Of a DNA stretch of 64,000 nt, positions 53,401-57,337 are shown one piece after another. The stretch is taken from NCBI GenBank assembly GCA_030340625.1, contig JAOPHQ010002560.1, positions 146,501-210,500 of the forward strand. Reading direction: 5' to 3'. The stretch's first letter is position 1; each line of letters opens with the position of its first letter. This stretch comes from Merluccius polli (lineage: Eukaryota; Chordata; Actinopteri; Gadiformes; Merlucciidae). The notes beneath the pieces were generated by a model. It was not told where the DNA came from. It worked only from the letters and a program-made list of their open reading frames with translations, and ran no database searches. A program made the position numbers and the translations under genes.

Positions 53401-56400
53401 ATTGCCTACGGTAGTACTGTCAGTGTCAACATGGCAGACAGTGAGGTTGAGATAGAGGATGCTCAATCTAATTTTAACCAAGCCAATCGTTCGTTATGGT
53501 AGTCGTGACCATATTATGTTTGATTCGGGATGAGTAGTTCCTCACTCGGTCAACAAAATAATGTACACAGTCTTGTACCTTTGCCTTTTCTTACGTTTTC
53601 CAAATTCTTTTTATGCCCGAATCAAACATAATATGTCACGACTACCATAACGAACAATTGGCTTGGTTAAAGGCTTAATACTCTTTTAATAAGGATTCTA
53701 CGAAAAGTGGATGAGATAAATGCATGGGAAATTTACTTCCGGCACCGGAGCTGTTAAAAAGGGGGCGGTCACTGTTACGCTCTATTAGAGATGCCGATGT
53801 AGGTACACGAGCCAGGGTGGGAATTTGGCCAGGACACCAGGGTTAGCACCCCTAATCTTGCAAAATATTGGATATTCAACAGATATTCATGCTCCGAATA
53901 ACAGTGATCTGACGCGGGGAACTAAAGACGCGATCACAGCTATGAGTAATTGCGTCATTAAACCGATACGCCTCACGTTACAAAATGTTCTGAATGGATA
54001 TAACATTAAAATGGCATTTTAAAAGTGTATCCTGCTAGCTCTACAACAGGAAAACGCAGGTAAAAAACTGCGTGGCCAGTGGAGCTCCAGTGTGAATGTA
54101 CCGTACATAGACCGTATAAAATACAGGCGACTTTCGATATGCGTACATTGGTGAAATTATCGCAGACTTAAACAAAAAAACAAAATTAGTACACAAGTAC
54201 TCATTGAGATTTGGGTCATGTATTCAATTACAGTTTTCTGGTATTTATTGCACCCCTAGCACCTACTGGCACCTTACATGCCAGTACAGGCCACTGTAGC
54301 TTCTCCTATGTCATTGGAAAGGGAGAGGTGAGGGGGTGGTAATCACTAGCGGCGCCAGGAATTTGATTGTGGGTGGGCCTCCAGAAAACTGGATGGGCCA
54401 GTTAAAATAAAAAAATAAGCCACAAAAAAAACCGGGTTCCTACGGAAGCCGAGTACGGGCCGTGGTTGCTCATAATTTTAACTTAATTATCTCACTATCT
54501 CGAGATAGCAAATTCATGGTTTTGCCGAGATCGCAACTTGACTTCCCCATTGATGTTCTTACAGTAAGAATTGACAATGTCAGAAGGAGAGACCACGATT
54601 TTACTTTAATCAAGGACTGACAAGCCGAAATGGCATTGTGTCTTTCTATTATGGACAACATTCATATAAGTCTTCGTCAGTTAAGAAGAAGACTAGCCAG
54701 ACTCCAACTTTATAGGCGAGTTTCATGGCTGATGTTGGAGTGGTGTGGAGCTGCCGGGTTGGTGTTACTAGACACGCAACATGTTCGTTATGTCAAGATA
54801 ATGAGATAATTAAGTCGTGATCTCGAGATAACGGGCCTAAAAAATGATAAGCAATCACGGCCGTTCTCGGCTTCCGTAGGAACCCCTTTATCTCTGTTTC
54901 AGCGCTTTTTCTGCGGCACTGAGGACAGCGACTCAGTAGCCTACCTGTGAGGTTTGGCTATGGGAGGACGTGATGGGGAGAGGGGTGGGGTAGAAGCCGC
55001 TGATTGGCTGAGAAGCTTCCACTCAAAGCTTTCCTCAGGCTGCTTATTGGATGAACAGCTAGAATGAAAATCACTCACTACTCACTATAGTGATAGCTCA
55101 AAATGGGTGGGCCCGGGCCTTAAATGGGTGGGCCCAGGCCCACCCGGGCCCAATAGTAGTGCCGCGGGTGGTGGTAATTAAAGGCAATTAAACAATAAAA
55201 AGTAAAAACAAAGGGTACATGTAAAAACATGCATGCTGTTGTTATGCTTTGCTTTCATTTGATAACATTTGTGTTATGTTTTCTTCTAAAATGATATAAT
55301 AGAAGATTACCTATTTTGTCAGCCACTGCTCATGGCAGAGAAACTTAATGTTCAGATTAAAATATTTTGCAAATATCAAGTCTCGAGTCACTGTCAATCT
55401 TAACATCAATGCAAAACTAGGGTATGCAAATTAAGACAACTATTCATCAGCATGCAAGGTCATTCATACCATTCTGTACCAAAAAAAGGAAGGAGTGGGG
55501 TGTAGTTTCAAAGTACAAACTAACATTTGGAATTTTTAAGTTAAACCGTTGGATGAACTGGTTGCAGGCTAGGATTAAAGGTGCGCTATGCAACTCGGTT
55601 ATTCCTCCGCTGTTTCTGGGTTTTCGCCGGAATTGGGCTCGCATTTCTCACTATAGAGCTCCCCCTGCAGCTTCGGAATAGGCCTACAACACTGTCGTAA
55701 AAACTCATTGACAACGCCCCCCACCCCCCACTTCGATAAATAAATAGTAATACACAACGAGAACCTGGATTCGGACCGCAAACAAACATGTGTGGTAGCA
55801 AGTCACTGCTAGGATAAACCCTCACTAGCTAGCAAGCTAGCCCTGAAGCAACCAAGCTAAACACATACAGGGCTCACAATAAAACGGTCGAGCAAAACAC
55901 ATTGTTCAACAGACTCTCAAACCACATTACAAAAACGAAGTTCACCCAAGGGTAGGCTACTTACAATTTCAGCAGCAAGACAGCCAAGTCGGCGTCCGTT
56001 TTGCATTCTTCCGAGTCTCTCAGTTGACGCCATTCCGCATAAGCTCGCCCTATGTTCACTCGTGTCTGGTTTCTTTGTTTATCAGAATCCTTTCTCTTAT
56101 TCTTCGATTCCTCCGACCTTCCCCTCTTGGGTCTTGATGGATCCATAGTGGATTTGTCGATTGATCCAGAATTGCCTTGCAACTGACTCTTTATATTCAG
56201 CCGGACCCATTTTTGGCACCCCCGCCCAGGTCTACCGTAAAGCAGCGAAACTACAATCTGACTACATTTTCGAGGCGCGATTGGATACTTCCGCTGCGTC
56301 ACATCCGTAAGTGGCCGGGACGGCCACATGAAGTTGCATGTTCTGTTTTTCCGCGGGGACCCAACAGGGGGAGATGAAACACCCACCAAACAACCCAGAA

Positions 56401-57303
56401 AGTGTTGTAGAACGATCAGAACGACTCTCAACCTGCATGGTTAAGGTTATTTTTGATAAACGAGTTGCATAGTGCTTCTTTAAATGATCTTGTAAGAACT
56501 TGATCTAAATGCCCTCCAGTCATCAGATTCTAATTTCAGCATCATACAGCATACAACAATTCATACATTAACTTGATTGTTATTTATGTCAACCCCTGAA
56601 ACCTGAACCCAGGAACTGGTTTGGGAGGAAATCTCCTGGGTCACATGGACCATGGTGGGGGAGGGTGTGTGTGTGTTTGGAGGGGGGAGCTTTGTTAAAT
56701 CCAAAGTGTTTTAACAAAGTGACTTGCAGATAAATGTGTCTGCAGGGGACAAAGTTTCCTGGGCAGGTTAAATATTAACTCTGCTAGCTGGCTGTTCAAA
56801 CTATTCAGAAAGCTGCTGAGATCCACACTTTCCTGGACTGTATGGAATTACTAAACCGGCACTATGTAAGTTTTCTCATTAGCAACCTCTAGTGGCTTTT
56901 GTAGCTACAGATCTCTCTCTCCCTCTCCCTCTCCCTCTCTCTCAAATGTTTCTTTTTTCTATCATTGTGATCTCAATCACAGTTACAGTACCAAAGGGCT
57001 CTCGAACCAAACCCAGAAGGTTACAGACTACAAACTCATCGAACCTTCCAGAAATGTCATTTTCAAACAACTGTCAGATCCAGATTGAAGTCAGATCCAC
57101 GACATTGTGGATCTTCTCACTTCAATACTCACATAGCTCATAAATGCATGTAGTAGGCGACAAGCCCGCCACCCTCGACTGAGTACTTCCTGTGTACGGG
57201 TGTGGTGTGGAAGCATGTGGTCATACCTGAAGAAGGTGAGCAGAAATGCGAGCAGGTGGTGGTAGGTGTACTGCGACTGAAAGCCACAGCAGATGGACGG
57301 CAT
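473..57303 (-). CDS. slc37a3: slc37a3 (sugar phosphate exchanger 3), spliced gene, 3' end off-window
   Basis: Ten coding exons (minus strand, 5' to 3'): 57303-57227, 35342-35228, 35078-34986, 3370-3287, 2708-2563, 2314-2218, 1751-1667, 1431-1226, 913-772, 574-473. They join in continuous phase to about 382 residues that match vertebrate SLC37A3 throughout, e.g. HASRKTFSNVKVSIS, ATLFLGALDTIFLFSYA, PCVVAVMGNWFGKSG, LVNYSFFFWLPFYLS and KRAPVLAVSLLLAMGALVGY. The family is a 12-TM major-facilitator fold. Human SLC37A3 is about 494 aa and is reported to act in lysosomes with ATRAID in release of nitrogen-containing bisphosphonates; its natural substrate is not settled, and it lacks the well-shown Pi-linked G6P antiport of SLC37A4. 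About 110 C-terminal residues are not in the window. The first introns (21.9 kb after exon 1, 31.6 kb after exon 3) are filled with transposons. Paralogue identity (A3 rather than A1/A2) rests on the HHLLAFLLTFF start and the AQWTPS and LSIWYDVGG motifs. Confidence 0.95.
772..913 (-). CDS. slc37a3: slc37a3 coding exon 9 (about aa 302-348)
   Basis: Acceptor GTCTCAG and donor GTGAGT. It encodes YSLAYACLKLVNYSFFFWLP, then WKEAQADRLSIWYDVGGIV. This is the first transmembrane helix after the central cytosolic loop and the conserved loop with the WYDVGG motif. 142 nt, phase 0 in, one base carried over. Confidence 0.95.
1050..1650. repeat. AGCTA-rich degenerate repeats in introns 7 and 8
   Basis: Interspersed TTAGCTA, TAGCTAAC and ATTAGCTAC words occupy both short introns (about 1060-1140 and 1460-1650) around exon 8. 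No unit has a fixed length. This resembles the AGCTAGC minisatellite at 6.5 kb, suggesting a shared origin. Confidence 0.55.
1226..1431 (-). CDS. slc37a3: slc37a3 coding exon 8, acidic central loop (about aa 233-301)
   Basis: Acceptor GTTCAG and donor GTAAGC. It encodes the hydrophilic loop between the two six-helix halves, rich in Glu/Asp (MSDEEEDDEGRDGG), then PINFLQAFLLPGVLP leading into TM7. The loop is the fastest-diverging part of the family; the flanking LLPGVLP matches SLC37A3. Confidence 0.92.
1667..1751 (-). CDS. slc37a3: slc37a3 coding exon 7 (about aa 205-232)
   Basis: Acceptor CTTTAG and donor GTAAGA. It encodes YAFLVTSVVQFAGGVVVFFG then LLTSPKEV, a transmembrane helix of the N-terminal half. 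85 nt, one base carried to exon 8. Confidence 0.92.
1756..2045 (-). mobile_element. 3' tail of a LINE (antisense), 5'-truncated
   Basis: In the minus sense this ends CAATTTCCCGTCTGGGATTA followed by ATAAAGTACATCTTATCT, the tail type shared by fish Rex/RTE-like LINEs and similar to the tail near 27.93-27.96 kb. No coding sequence remains. It sits in the intron just upstream of exon 7. Confidence 0.5.
2218..2314 (-). CDS. slc37a3: slc37a3 coding exon 6 (about aa 172-204)
   Basis: Acceptor TTCTAG and donor GTCAGT. It encodes RGFVFGLWSACASVGNILGA and ends KYGYE. The W-S-A-C-A-S-V-G-N motif is conserved in SLC37 proteins. 97 nt; completes the split Gly codon from exon 5. Confidence 0.94.
2563..2708 (-). 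CDS. slc37a3: slc37a3 coding exon 5 (about aa 124-172)
   Basis: It encodes FVFGTLTEWLHLYNVYLYCG, a WVLNGLLQSAVWPCVV helix and MGNWFGKSG, with donor GTTAGT. The acceptor is ambiguous by one codon: GGATAG|GAG keeps the human length and adds Glu, while GATAGGAG|TTT would end the exon at 2705. The polypyrimidine tract is weak in either case. Confidence 0.92.
3287..3370 (-). CDS. slc37a3: slc37a3 coding exon 4 (about aa 96-123)
   Basis: Acceptor CTGCAG and donor GTGAGT. It encodes GLYISGMIGDRMNLRYVLCF followed by GLCGSATV. G-D-R-x-N-L-R is the major-facilitator signature loop between TM2 and TM3. 84 nt, phase 0 on both sides. Upstream lies the 31.6-kb intron 3. Confidence 0.94.
3437..3703. mobile_element. 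TTAA-flanked MITE, 267 bp
   Basis: Direct TTAA repeats (3433-3436 and 3704-3707) flank inverted ends: AGGGCCTCTATTTTACCACC on the left against AGAACCCCTATTTTACAACC read from the right. TTAA duplication is the hallmark of piggyBac and Kolobok elements; no coding capacity. Confidence 0.65.
4393..6120 (-). mobile_element. hAT transposon (ZMYM1-like), internally deleted, 1,728 bp
   Basis: 8-bp target duplication GGTATGGG (4385-4392 and 6121-6128). Ends are CAGGGCCAGATTAAC on the left and CAAGGCCGGATTAACC read from the right. Minus-strand remnants of a hAT transposase lie inside; see the pseudogene entry. Confidence 0.88.
5227..5690 (-). pseudogene. hAT transposase C-terminus (ZMYM1-like), broken
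   Basis: Minus strand: an acidic Ser-rich segment (SSLPAQANVHSPESEEPTDL) runs directly into the hAT dimerisation region FPNVYVALRLFLTLPVSNCE, then LSALSLLAIEHELVSALDFE, ending HSKSRKIPV and a stop. A TAG interrupts the frame at about 5370 (RVKN*). The catalytic core normally between these parts is missing, so this is a deletion derivative that would depend on a full-length relative. Confidence 0.8.
6488..6955. repeat. minisatellite, ~48-bp unit built on AGCTAGCGCTAGC
   Basis: Roughly nine units of 45-55 bp, each with GCTAGCATATTAATACCTTG and a variable run of CTAGCTAGC. Each unit holds its own palindrome (GCTAGCGCTAGC). Copies differ by a few bases and in the number of TAGC steps. Confidence 0.9.
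7440..9019 (+). repeat. left arm of foldback element
   Basis: Contains short direct repeats of CCGACGGGACCCG (about 7830-7900), a perfect 20-bp hairpin (8461-8480 with 8499-8518), and CTAACCCTAACCCTAACCC at 8907-8925. No coding function assigned. Confidence 0.9.
9020..9857. other. 838-bp unique spacer of foldback element
   Basis: Single-copy within the window, A+T-rich, no domain-bearing ORF. It contains AGTAGCGCCCCCTGATGG, a motif common in fish repeats. It could be captured host DNA or the decayed body of the parent transposon. Confidence 0.6.
9858..11437 (-). repeat. right arm of foldback element
   Basis: Reverse complement of 7440-9019 over the whole length, including the same hairpin and telomere-like triplet (9956-9973). 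Confidence 0.9.
11630..12941 (+). mobile_element. L2-type LINE, 5'-truncated, with 3' end
   Basis: RT fragment: FQSGFRVHHSTETALVKVNN, LLDLSAAFDTIDHNILLQRL, GVPQGSVLGPILFIL and the catalytic CYADDMQLY, then frameshifted remnants. Between IDHNILLQRLEHQIGI and the GVPQGS block, the segment normally carrying the WF.SYL motif is deleted. The 3' UTR (CTGTCCGAGGTTTCTGCC onward) and the AATTGAATT-type tail are characteristic of fish L2. Inactive. Confidence 0.85.
13062..13101. repeat. perfect 17-bp inverted repeat with 6-nt loop
   Basis: CGCAATGCACCATGGAC (13062-13078) pairs exactly with GTCCATGGTGCATTGCG (13085-13101). It lies in otherwise unassigned intron sequence. Confidence 0.9.
13682..14100 (+). 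mobile_element. 5' end of a BED-type hAT element, truncated
   Basis: Begins TAGTGTTGCACGGTATACTG, the end sequence of a common fish hAT group. An ATG at 13918 opens MAASTSALADRPQLVDKADA, then SKLWHYFAYI, the start of a BED zinc-finger transposase. The frame is lost before the CxxC pair. No 3' terminus found. Confidence 0.7.
14588..14649 (-). ncRNA. tRNA-like head (SINE or decayed tRNA pseudogene)
   Basis: Minus strand has an A-box-like TTTAGCTCAGGAGGTTGG and, about 35 nt later, a B-box-like TGTTCGATCCC. Acceptor and T stems do not pair well, so it is not a working tRNA gene. A tRNA-derived SINE head is the likelier source, but no SINE body or tail is recognised. Confidence 0.45.
16496..17563 (+). 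pseudogene. LINE endonuclease and linker segment
   Basis: 355-codon open frame covering the latter half of the AP-type endonuclease (GDFN and SDH catalytic motifs visible) and the basic linker. The upstream EN start is in another frame and the downstream RT is shifted at the C-tract near 17530. Confidence 0.8.
17570..18980 (+). pseudogene. LINE reverse transcriptase segment
   Basis: Contains the RT fingers and palm with FADD at about 18277-18288, the thumb (TVESFHFLGTIISQDLKWEL) and, after a frameshift near 18755, a conserved tail ending at the stop at 18979. FADD replaces the more common YADD, as in its relatives. Confidence 0.8.
19041..19058. repeat. poly-C tract in LINE 3' UTR
   Basis: Uninterrupted C run in the 3' UTR of the 15.9-19.5 kb LINE. 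A second C run follows at 19139-19148. Confidence 0.85.
19495..21320. other. unassigned intron sequence with a decayed LTR-like segment
   Basis: No coding sequence recognised. 20046-20190 resembles the solo LTRs at 60.8 and 62.9 kb (GTGTGTGGTTGATGGTTGG, GGCTGCACACCTGTGGTGCA), but lacks the LTR's downstream half. Confidence 0.5.
21323..22543 (+). mobile_element. Tc1/mariner DD36E (Incomer-like) transposon, copy A
   Basis: TA-flanked, 1,221 bp, with 30-bp terminal inverted repeats starting CACTCACCGGCCACTTTATT. The transposase starts at 21470 but has a frameshift at about 21590 (CTCTAAGGG instead of CTCTAGG). The remainder (21687-22511) is open and ends GGPTRY. Nearly identical to copies B and C. 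Confidence 0.93.
21470..22511 (+). pseudogene. DD36E transposase, one frameshift
   Basis: DNA-binding helix-turn-helix region, then the catalytic domain with WSDESRF, the QAGGGGVMVWG box, QQDNAPCH and SPDLNPIEHLW. A one-base insertion near 21590 separates the first helix-turn-helix from the rest, so the full protein cannot be made. Confidence 0.88.
22546..23371. other. unassigned intron sequence
   Basis: A+T-rich with no recognised coding or terminal-repeat features. Confidence 0.5.
23552..24472 (+). mobile_element. LINE C-terminal RT fragment with poly-A tail
   Basis: Two overlapping frames give the RT end: KTKIMFFHHNS, VDTYKYLGIWLDKDLNFKHH, then LVNSLFLSQLDYGDTIYR and SHFGPWSWNDLQ. One frameshift near 23755. 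Ends with an AATAAA signal and an A run (24459-24472). Clade not assigned. Confidence 0.78.
25525..26172 (+). pseudogene. LINE endonuclease segment
   Basis: 215 open codons spanning the catalytic GDFN and SDH motifs and the basic linker, ending at a stop directly before the RT part. Confidence 0.78.
26823..27788 (+). pseudogene. LINE reverse transcriptase palm and C-terminus
   Basis: 321 open codons with FSSAFNTV, GIPQGCVLSP and YADD (about 27088-27099). The fingers segment lies upstream in 26220-26792, separated by a stop. Confidence 0.8.
28167..28920. other. unassigned intron sequence
   Basis: Single-copy-looking sequence between the hAT at 23.4-28.2 kb and the L1-type ORF1 remnant. No feature recognised. 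Confidence 0.45.
28929..29493 (+). pseudogene. L1-type ORF1 remnant
   Basis: MAAKSTKPSKNKHTVKSDDE leader, a stop at about 29113, then a segment ending LYNLGLKPALLFPARLIVVT and SVAEAKDFIASI. This matches the C-terminal domain of L1-type ORF1 (Transposase_22) nucleic-acid chaperones. The coiled coil and RRM are mostly missing. No ORF2 follows. Confidence 0.7.
29985..30815 (-). pseudogene. L1-type ORF1, frameshifted, opposite orientation
   Basis: Minus strand: MARPLTLNMLVGELEKLRKG opens a coiled-coil region; after a one-base shift near 30540, LKSKLETTTQMNERL and then the RRM-like HVIGIPEGMEGNDACFFMFR, IVHFHKYAEKKRVLLWAKNN; after another shift near 30150, LLYKEGVCVGLIYPARLRVT. Domain order is that of L1 ORF1p. 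It faces the plus-strand remnant at 28.9-29.5 kb. Confidence 0.72.
31535..31661. mobile_element. palindromic hAT MITE, 127 bp
   Basis: 8-bp duplication GTAGAAAG (31527-31534 and 31662-31669). Ends TAGAGCCCGACCGATATATC and, from the right, TAGAGCCCGACCGATATGGG. Almost fully self-complementary. Confidence 0.88.
31700..32095 (+). mobile_element. 5' end of a BED-type hAT element
   Basis: Starts TAGGGATGTCCCGATCTGAT and carries MSAVWKSIYKGRNLCVSAVC, the beginning of a BED-finger transposase, before the frame is lost. 31843-31885 contains a direct repeat of AGCACAATTTGTGGCA. Confidence 0.6.
32500..33455. repeat. interspersed fish repeat of unassigned class
   Basis: Contains GTAGGGGGCGCTACAACC, GAGCGCCACCTAGTGGCG and an end AAACAGACCAATTTCAAGAG, words found in abundant fish repeats. 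No terminal repeats or coding capacity seen. Confidence 0.45.
33935..34142 (+). mobile_element. Rex-like LINE 3' tail
   Basis: Ends GCGAATAAAGGTGATTCTGA with a (GATTCT)n-type tail, preceded by about 200 bp of 3' UTR. No RT remains. Confidence 0.6.
34279..34325. repeat. inverted repeat (hairpin), ~21-bp arms
   Basis: AAACCCCTCCCATTGGTCCA pairs with TGGACCAATGTGGAGGGGTT across a 5-nt loop, with one bulged base. It follows an (ATT)n run. Confidence 0.85.
34390..34508. repeat. two-copy tandem repeat, 70-bp spacing
   Basis: GTGGCCTAAGGTGTGAAATG at 34390 recurs as GTGGCCGAAGGTGTGAAATA at 34460. Both are followed by CCCTTGCAAGC(A/G)CCCCCA. Confidence 0.85.
34986..35078 (-). CDS. slc37a3: slc37a3 coding exon 3 (about aa 65-95)
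   Basis: 31 codons, TWEENRLFADEEEATLFLGA then LDTIFLFSYAI, with donor GTGAGT and acceptor CATGGGAG. The exon contains TM2. The human protein has Val where this has the final Ile. Only 149 bp separate it from exon 2. Confidence 0.93.
35228..35342 (-). CDS. slc37a3: slc37a3 coding exon 2 (about aa 26-64)
   Basis: Acceptor TTCCACAG and donor GTACCC. It encodes SYVLLHASRKTFSNVKVSIS, then AQWTPSIQNDSLPAF. H-A-S-R-K is the family signature after TM1, and the following loop is lumenal with a likely N-linked site (N-D-S). 115 nt. Confidence 0.94.
36347..37020. mobile_element. nested TIR element with 6-bp direct repeat
   Basis: TGTATA flanks both sides (36341-36346 region and 37021-37026). Ends CAGGGTTCCTACAGGTTTCT and, from the right, CAAGGTTTCCGCGGGGTCTT, followed on both sides by AAGTCTTTTTAAGA-type words. 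Contains (ATT)n at 36533-36572. Superfamily not assigned. Confidence 0.65.
37156..37183. repeat. poly-G tract, ~28 G
   Basis: Uninterrupted run flanked by GCGATCG-type palindromic words. A strong G-quadruplex candidate and a likely polymerase-slippage site, so its length is uncertain. Confidence 0.9.
37273..37450 (+). mobile_element. hAT 5' end fragment (TAGGGTTGGGTATCG type)
   Basis: CTAGGGTTGGGTATCGTTTG and following sequence match the termini of the 38.9-43.1 kb hAT in type. No partner end located. Confidence 0.45.
38141..38241 (-). mobile_element. DD36E transposon 3'-end remnant, copy D
   Basis: The first ~100 bp match the terminus of copy B, including the inverted repeat and the last ~17 transposase codons, then stop abruptly at ATTCAACAAG. 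A deletion relic rather than a MITE, since the other end is absent. Confidence 0.85.
39420..39767 (+). pseudogene. Harbinger Myb/SANT-like DNA-binding protein, N-terminal part
   Basis: Reads SGEETDLLEHEVKAHKQEST, then RYNDVRRQVKEKLSAHRKQL and PTTTEDLMSAEDIAASTITA. This matches the Myb-like/NAIF1-type partner protein that helps Harbinger transposases bind DNA. A stop after GGKKE (about 39465) and a change of frame break the start; a downstream part (about 39890-40330, RMEMLLRPLGHIADSLGRLD) looks like its C-terminal region in another frame. Confidence 0.65.
40690..42050 (-). pseudogene. Harbinger DDE transposase (HARBI1-like), interrupted
   Basis: Minus strand in order: DDE start MCNYVPHQNALMYVNRKGTH, NVQVICDATCKVTHVFSYPV (about 41560-41690), then after a MITE insertion AVFHNGYPFKTWLISLYIMP, AQAVIERTFGMLKMSFRCLD and VGAFFVACCVLH (about 40870-41165), then RLQDFRRRDAEL. 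ERTFGMLK carries the final catalytic Glu region. Stops and the inserted MITE make it non-functional. Confidence 0.75.
41241..41513. mobile_element. hAT MITE with poly-C interior, 273 bp
   Basis: 8-bp duplication TCCACTAG (41233-41240 and 41514-41521). Ends CAGGGGCGGACTGGCAATC and, from the right, CAGGGGCGGACTGGGAACAA. Poly-C runs at about 41346-41362 and 41385-41414 separate repeats of GTCAACAATCG(T/C)GCAGCACC. Inserted in the Harbinger transposase. Confidence 0.9.
43199..44417 (-). mobile_element. Tc1/mariner DD36E transposon, copy B
   Basis: TA-flanked, 1,219 bp, same 30-bp inverted repeats as copies A and C. The transposase start (44270) is followed by a one-base G deletion at about 44213, so the helix-turn-helix part is out of frame; 44055-43231 is open. 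Confidence 0.93.
43231..44270 (-). pseudogene. DD36E transposase, one frameshift
   Basis: Over the 274 open codons it differs from copy A by only two residues seen (Arg/Cys in TTxYNRG, and Gln instead of Arg in HKAxIIS). Catalytic motifs are intact. Only the single-base deletion breaks it. Confidence 0.88.
45793..47012 (+). mobile_element. Tc1/mariner DD36E transposon, copy C, structurally intact
   Basis: 1,220 bp, TA at 45791-45792 and 47013-47014, 30-bp inverted repeats beginning CACTCACCGGCCACTTTATT, and one uninterrupted transposase gene. By structure it is an autonomous candidate. It lies inside the hAT at 44.9-49.0 kb. Confidence 0.95.
45940..46980 (+). CDS. DD36E Tc1/mariner transposase, intact, 346 aa
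   Basis: Cut-and-paste transposase. Residues 1-45 form a first helix-turn-helix (FERGMVVGARRAGLSISETA, SRTTISRLYREW); 80-120 a second one (RKATVTQITTRYNRG, SERTTRRTLRRMGY). The catalytic triad is D155 (WSDESRF), D246 (QQDNAPCH) and E283 (DLNPIEHLW). There are 36 residues between D246 and E283 instead of the 34 of classic Tc1, which fits the DD36E 'Incomer' group. A glycine-rich box QAGGGGVMVWG lies at 188-198. It ends GGPTRY just before the right terminal repeat. No stops or shifts. The ATG is the first in-frame Met, about 150 bp inside the element. Confidence 0.95.
   Translation: MGKKGDLSDFERGMVVGARRAGLSISETADLLGFSRTTISRLYREWSEKEKISSERQFCGRKCLVDARGQRRMARLVRADRKATVTQITTRYNRGMQKSISERTTRRTLRRMGYSSRRPHRVPLLSAKNRKLRLQFAQAHQNWTIEDWKNVAWSDESRFLLRHSDGRVRIWRQQHESMDPSCLVSTVQAGGGGVMVWGIFSWHTLGLLVPIEHRVKATDYLSIVADHVHPFMTTVYPSSDGYFQQDNAPCHKAQIISDWFLEHDNEFTVLKWPPQSPDLNPIEHLWDVVEREISIMDVQPTNLQQLRDAIMSIWTKLSEECFQYLVESVPRRIKAVLKAKGGPTRY
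47302..48528. mobile_element. TTAA-flanked element inside the hAT
   Basis: TTAA at 47298-47301 and 48529-48532. Ends AGGTGTACTTCACC and, from the right, AGGTCTCATTTCATTG share only AGGT. Contains two perfect hairpins (48184-48198/48237-48251 and 48279-48296/48313-48330). No coding region. Confidence 0.45.
48994..50240. other. unassigned intron sequence
   Basis: A+T-rich with ATCAT/ATTAT-rich stretches near 49310-49390. No coding or terminal-repeat signals recognised. Confidence 0.45.
50249..50895. mobile_element. hAT MITE, 647 bp
   Basis: 8-bp duplication GTTTCTTT (50241-50248 and 50896-50903). Ends TAGGGCTGTCAAACGATTAA and, from the right, TAGGGCTGTCAAAATTAGCG. Repeated GATTAATCGC words near both ends. 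Confidence 0.9.
50904..52820. other. unassigned intron sequence with (CA)n
   Basis: A (CA)n microsatellite at about 51066-51093. The rest is A+T-rich with no recognised element. Confidence 0.5.
52824..54259. mobile_element. possible degraded hAT element
   Basis: GGGGTGTGACGAAATATCG at the left and TAGGGGTGCAATAAATACCA read from the right resemble a terminal pair. No target duplication found, so this is tentative. Contains the inverted repeat at 53474-53670. Confidence 0.3.
53474..53670. repeat. 56-bp inverted repeat with 86-bp spacer
   Basis: TTAACCAAGCCAATCGTTCG (53474 onward, to 53529) is mirrored by 53616-53670 with one substitution and one single-base gap. No target duplication. Confidence 0.88.
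54344..55170. mobile_element. hAT-type element, 827 bp, with nested MITE
   Basis: 8-bp duplication GTGGTAAT (54336-54343 and 55171-55178). Ends CACTAGCGGCGCCAGG and, from the right, CACCCGCGGCACTACT. Confidence 0.75.
54434..54886. mobile_element. MITE with ~40-bp inverted ends and GAGATA motifs
   Basis: Left end GGGTTCCTACGGAAGCCGAG, right end read inwards GGGTTCCTACGGAAGCCGAG, identical for 20 bases and similar for about 20 more. Subterminal ATCTCGAGATA palindromes occur near 54499 and 54821. Target duplication not resolved. Confidence 0.8.
55579..56479 (-). mobile_element. TTAA-flanked element retaining a transposase-like first exon
   Basis: TTAA at 55575-55578 and 56480-56483. Ends AGGTGCGCTATGCAACTCG and, from the right, AGAAGCACTATGCAACTCGT. 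Minus-strand ORF inside, described separately. Kolobok- or piggyBac-like by target site only. Confidence 0.7.
55961..56146 (-). CDS. short basic ORF, likely first exon of a fish transposon gene
   Basis: MDPSRPKRGRSEESKNKRKD, then TRVNIGRAYAEWRQLRDSEE and DADLAVLLLKL, stop. The RVNIG.A...W..LR......DA..A..LL pattern recurs at the start of many uncharacterised fish proteins. The reading may be spliced: AAATT|GTAAGT at its end is a good donor, so the stop may be intronic. Function not known; DNA-binding is plausible from the basic leader. Confidence 0.5.
   Translation of the reverse strand: MDPSRPKRGRSEESKNKRKDSDKQRNQTRVNIGRAYAEWRQLRDSEECKTDADLAVLLLKL
56484..57226. other. intron 1 proximal part, no feature recognised
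   Basis: Contains short (TG)n at about 56667-56678 and CTCTCTCCCT repeats at 56913-56942. It may hold intronic regulatory sequence next to exon 1. Confidence 0.4.
57227..57303 (-). CDS. slc37a3: slc37a3 coding exon 1 with start codon
   Basis: ATG at 57303-57301 opens MPSICCGFQSQYTYHHLLAF then LLTFF. The donor at 57226 reads AG|GTATGA. HHLLAFLLTFF aligns with the human N-terminus HHVVVFLLTFF, and the two-base overhang (AG) completes Ser with the C opening exon 2. The sequence just upstream is pyrimidine-rich (minus strand), and CTGCTGAG ending at 57338 could be an acceptor for this exon. Confidence 0.88.
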
Positions 57304-57337
57304 CACAGACCCAGAGAGAGAGGAAGCGGAGGAGGTC

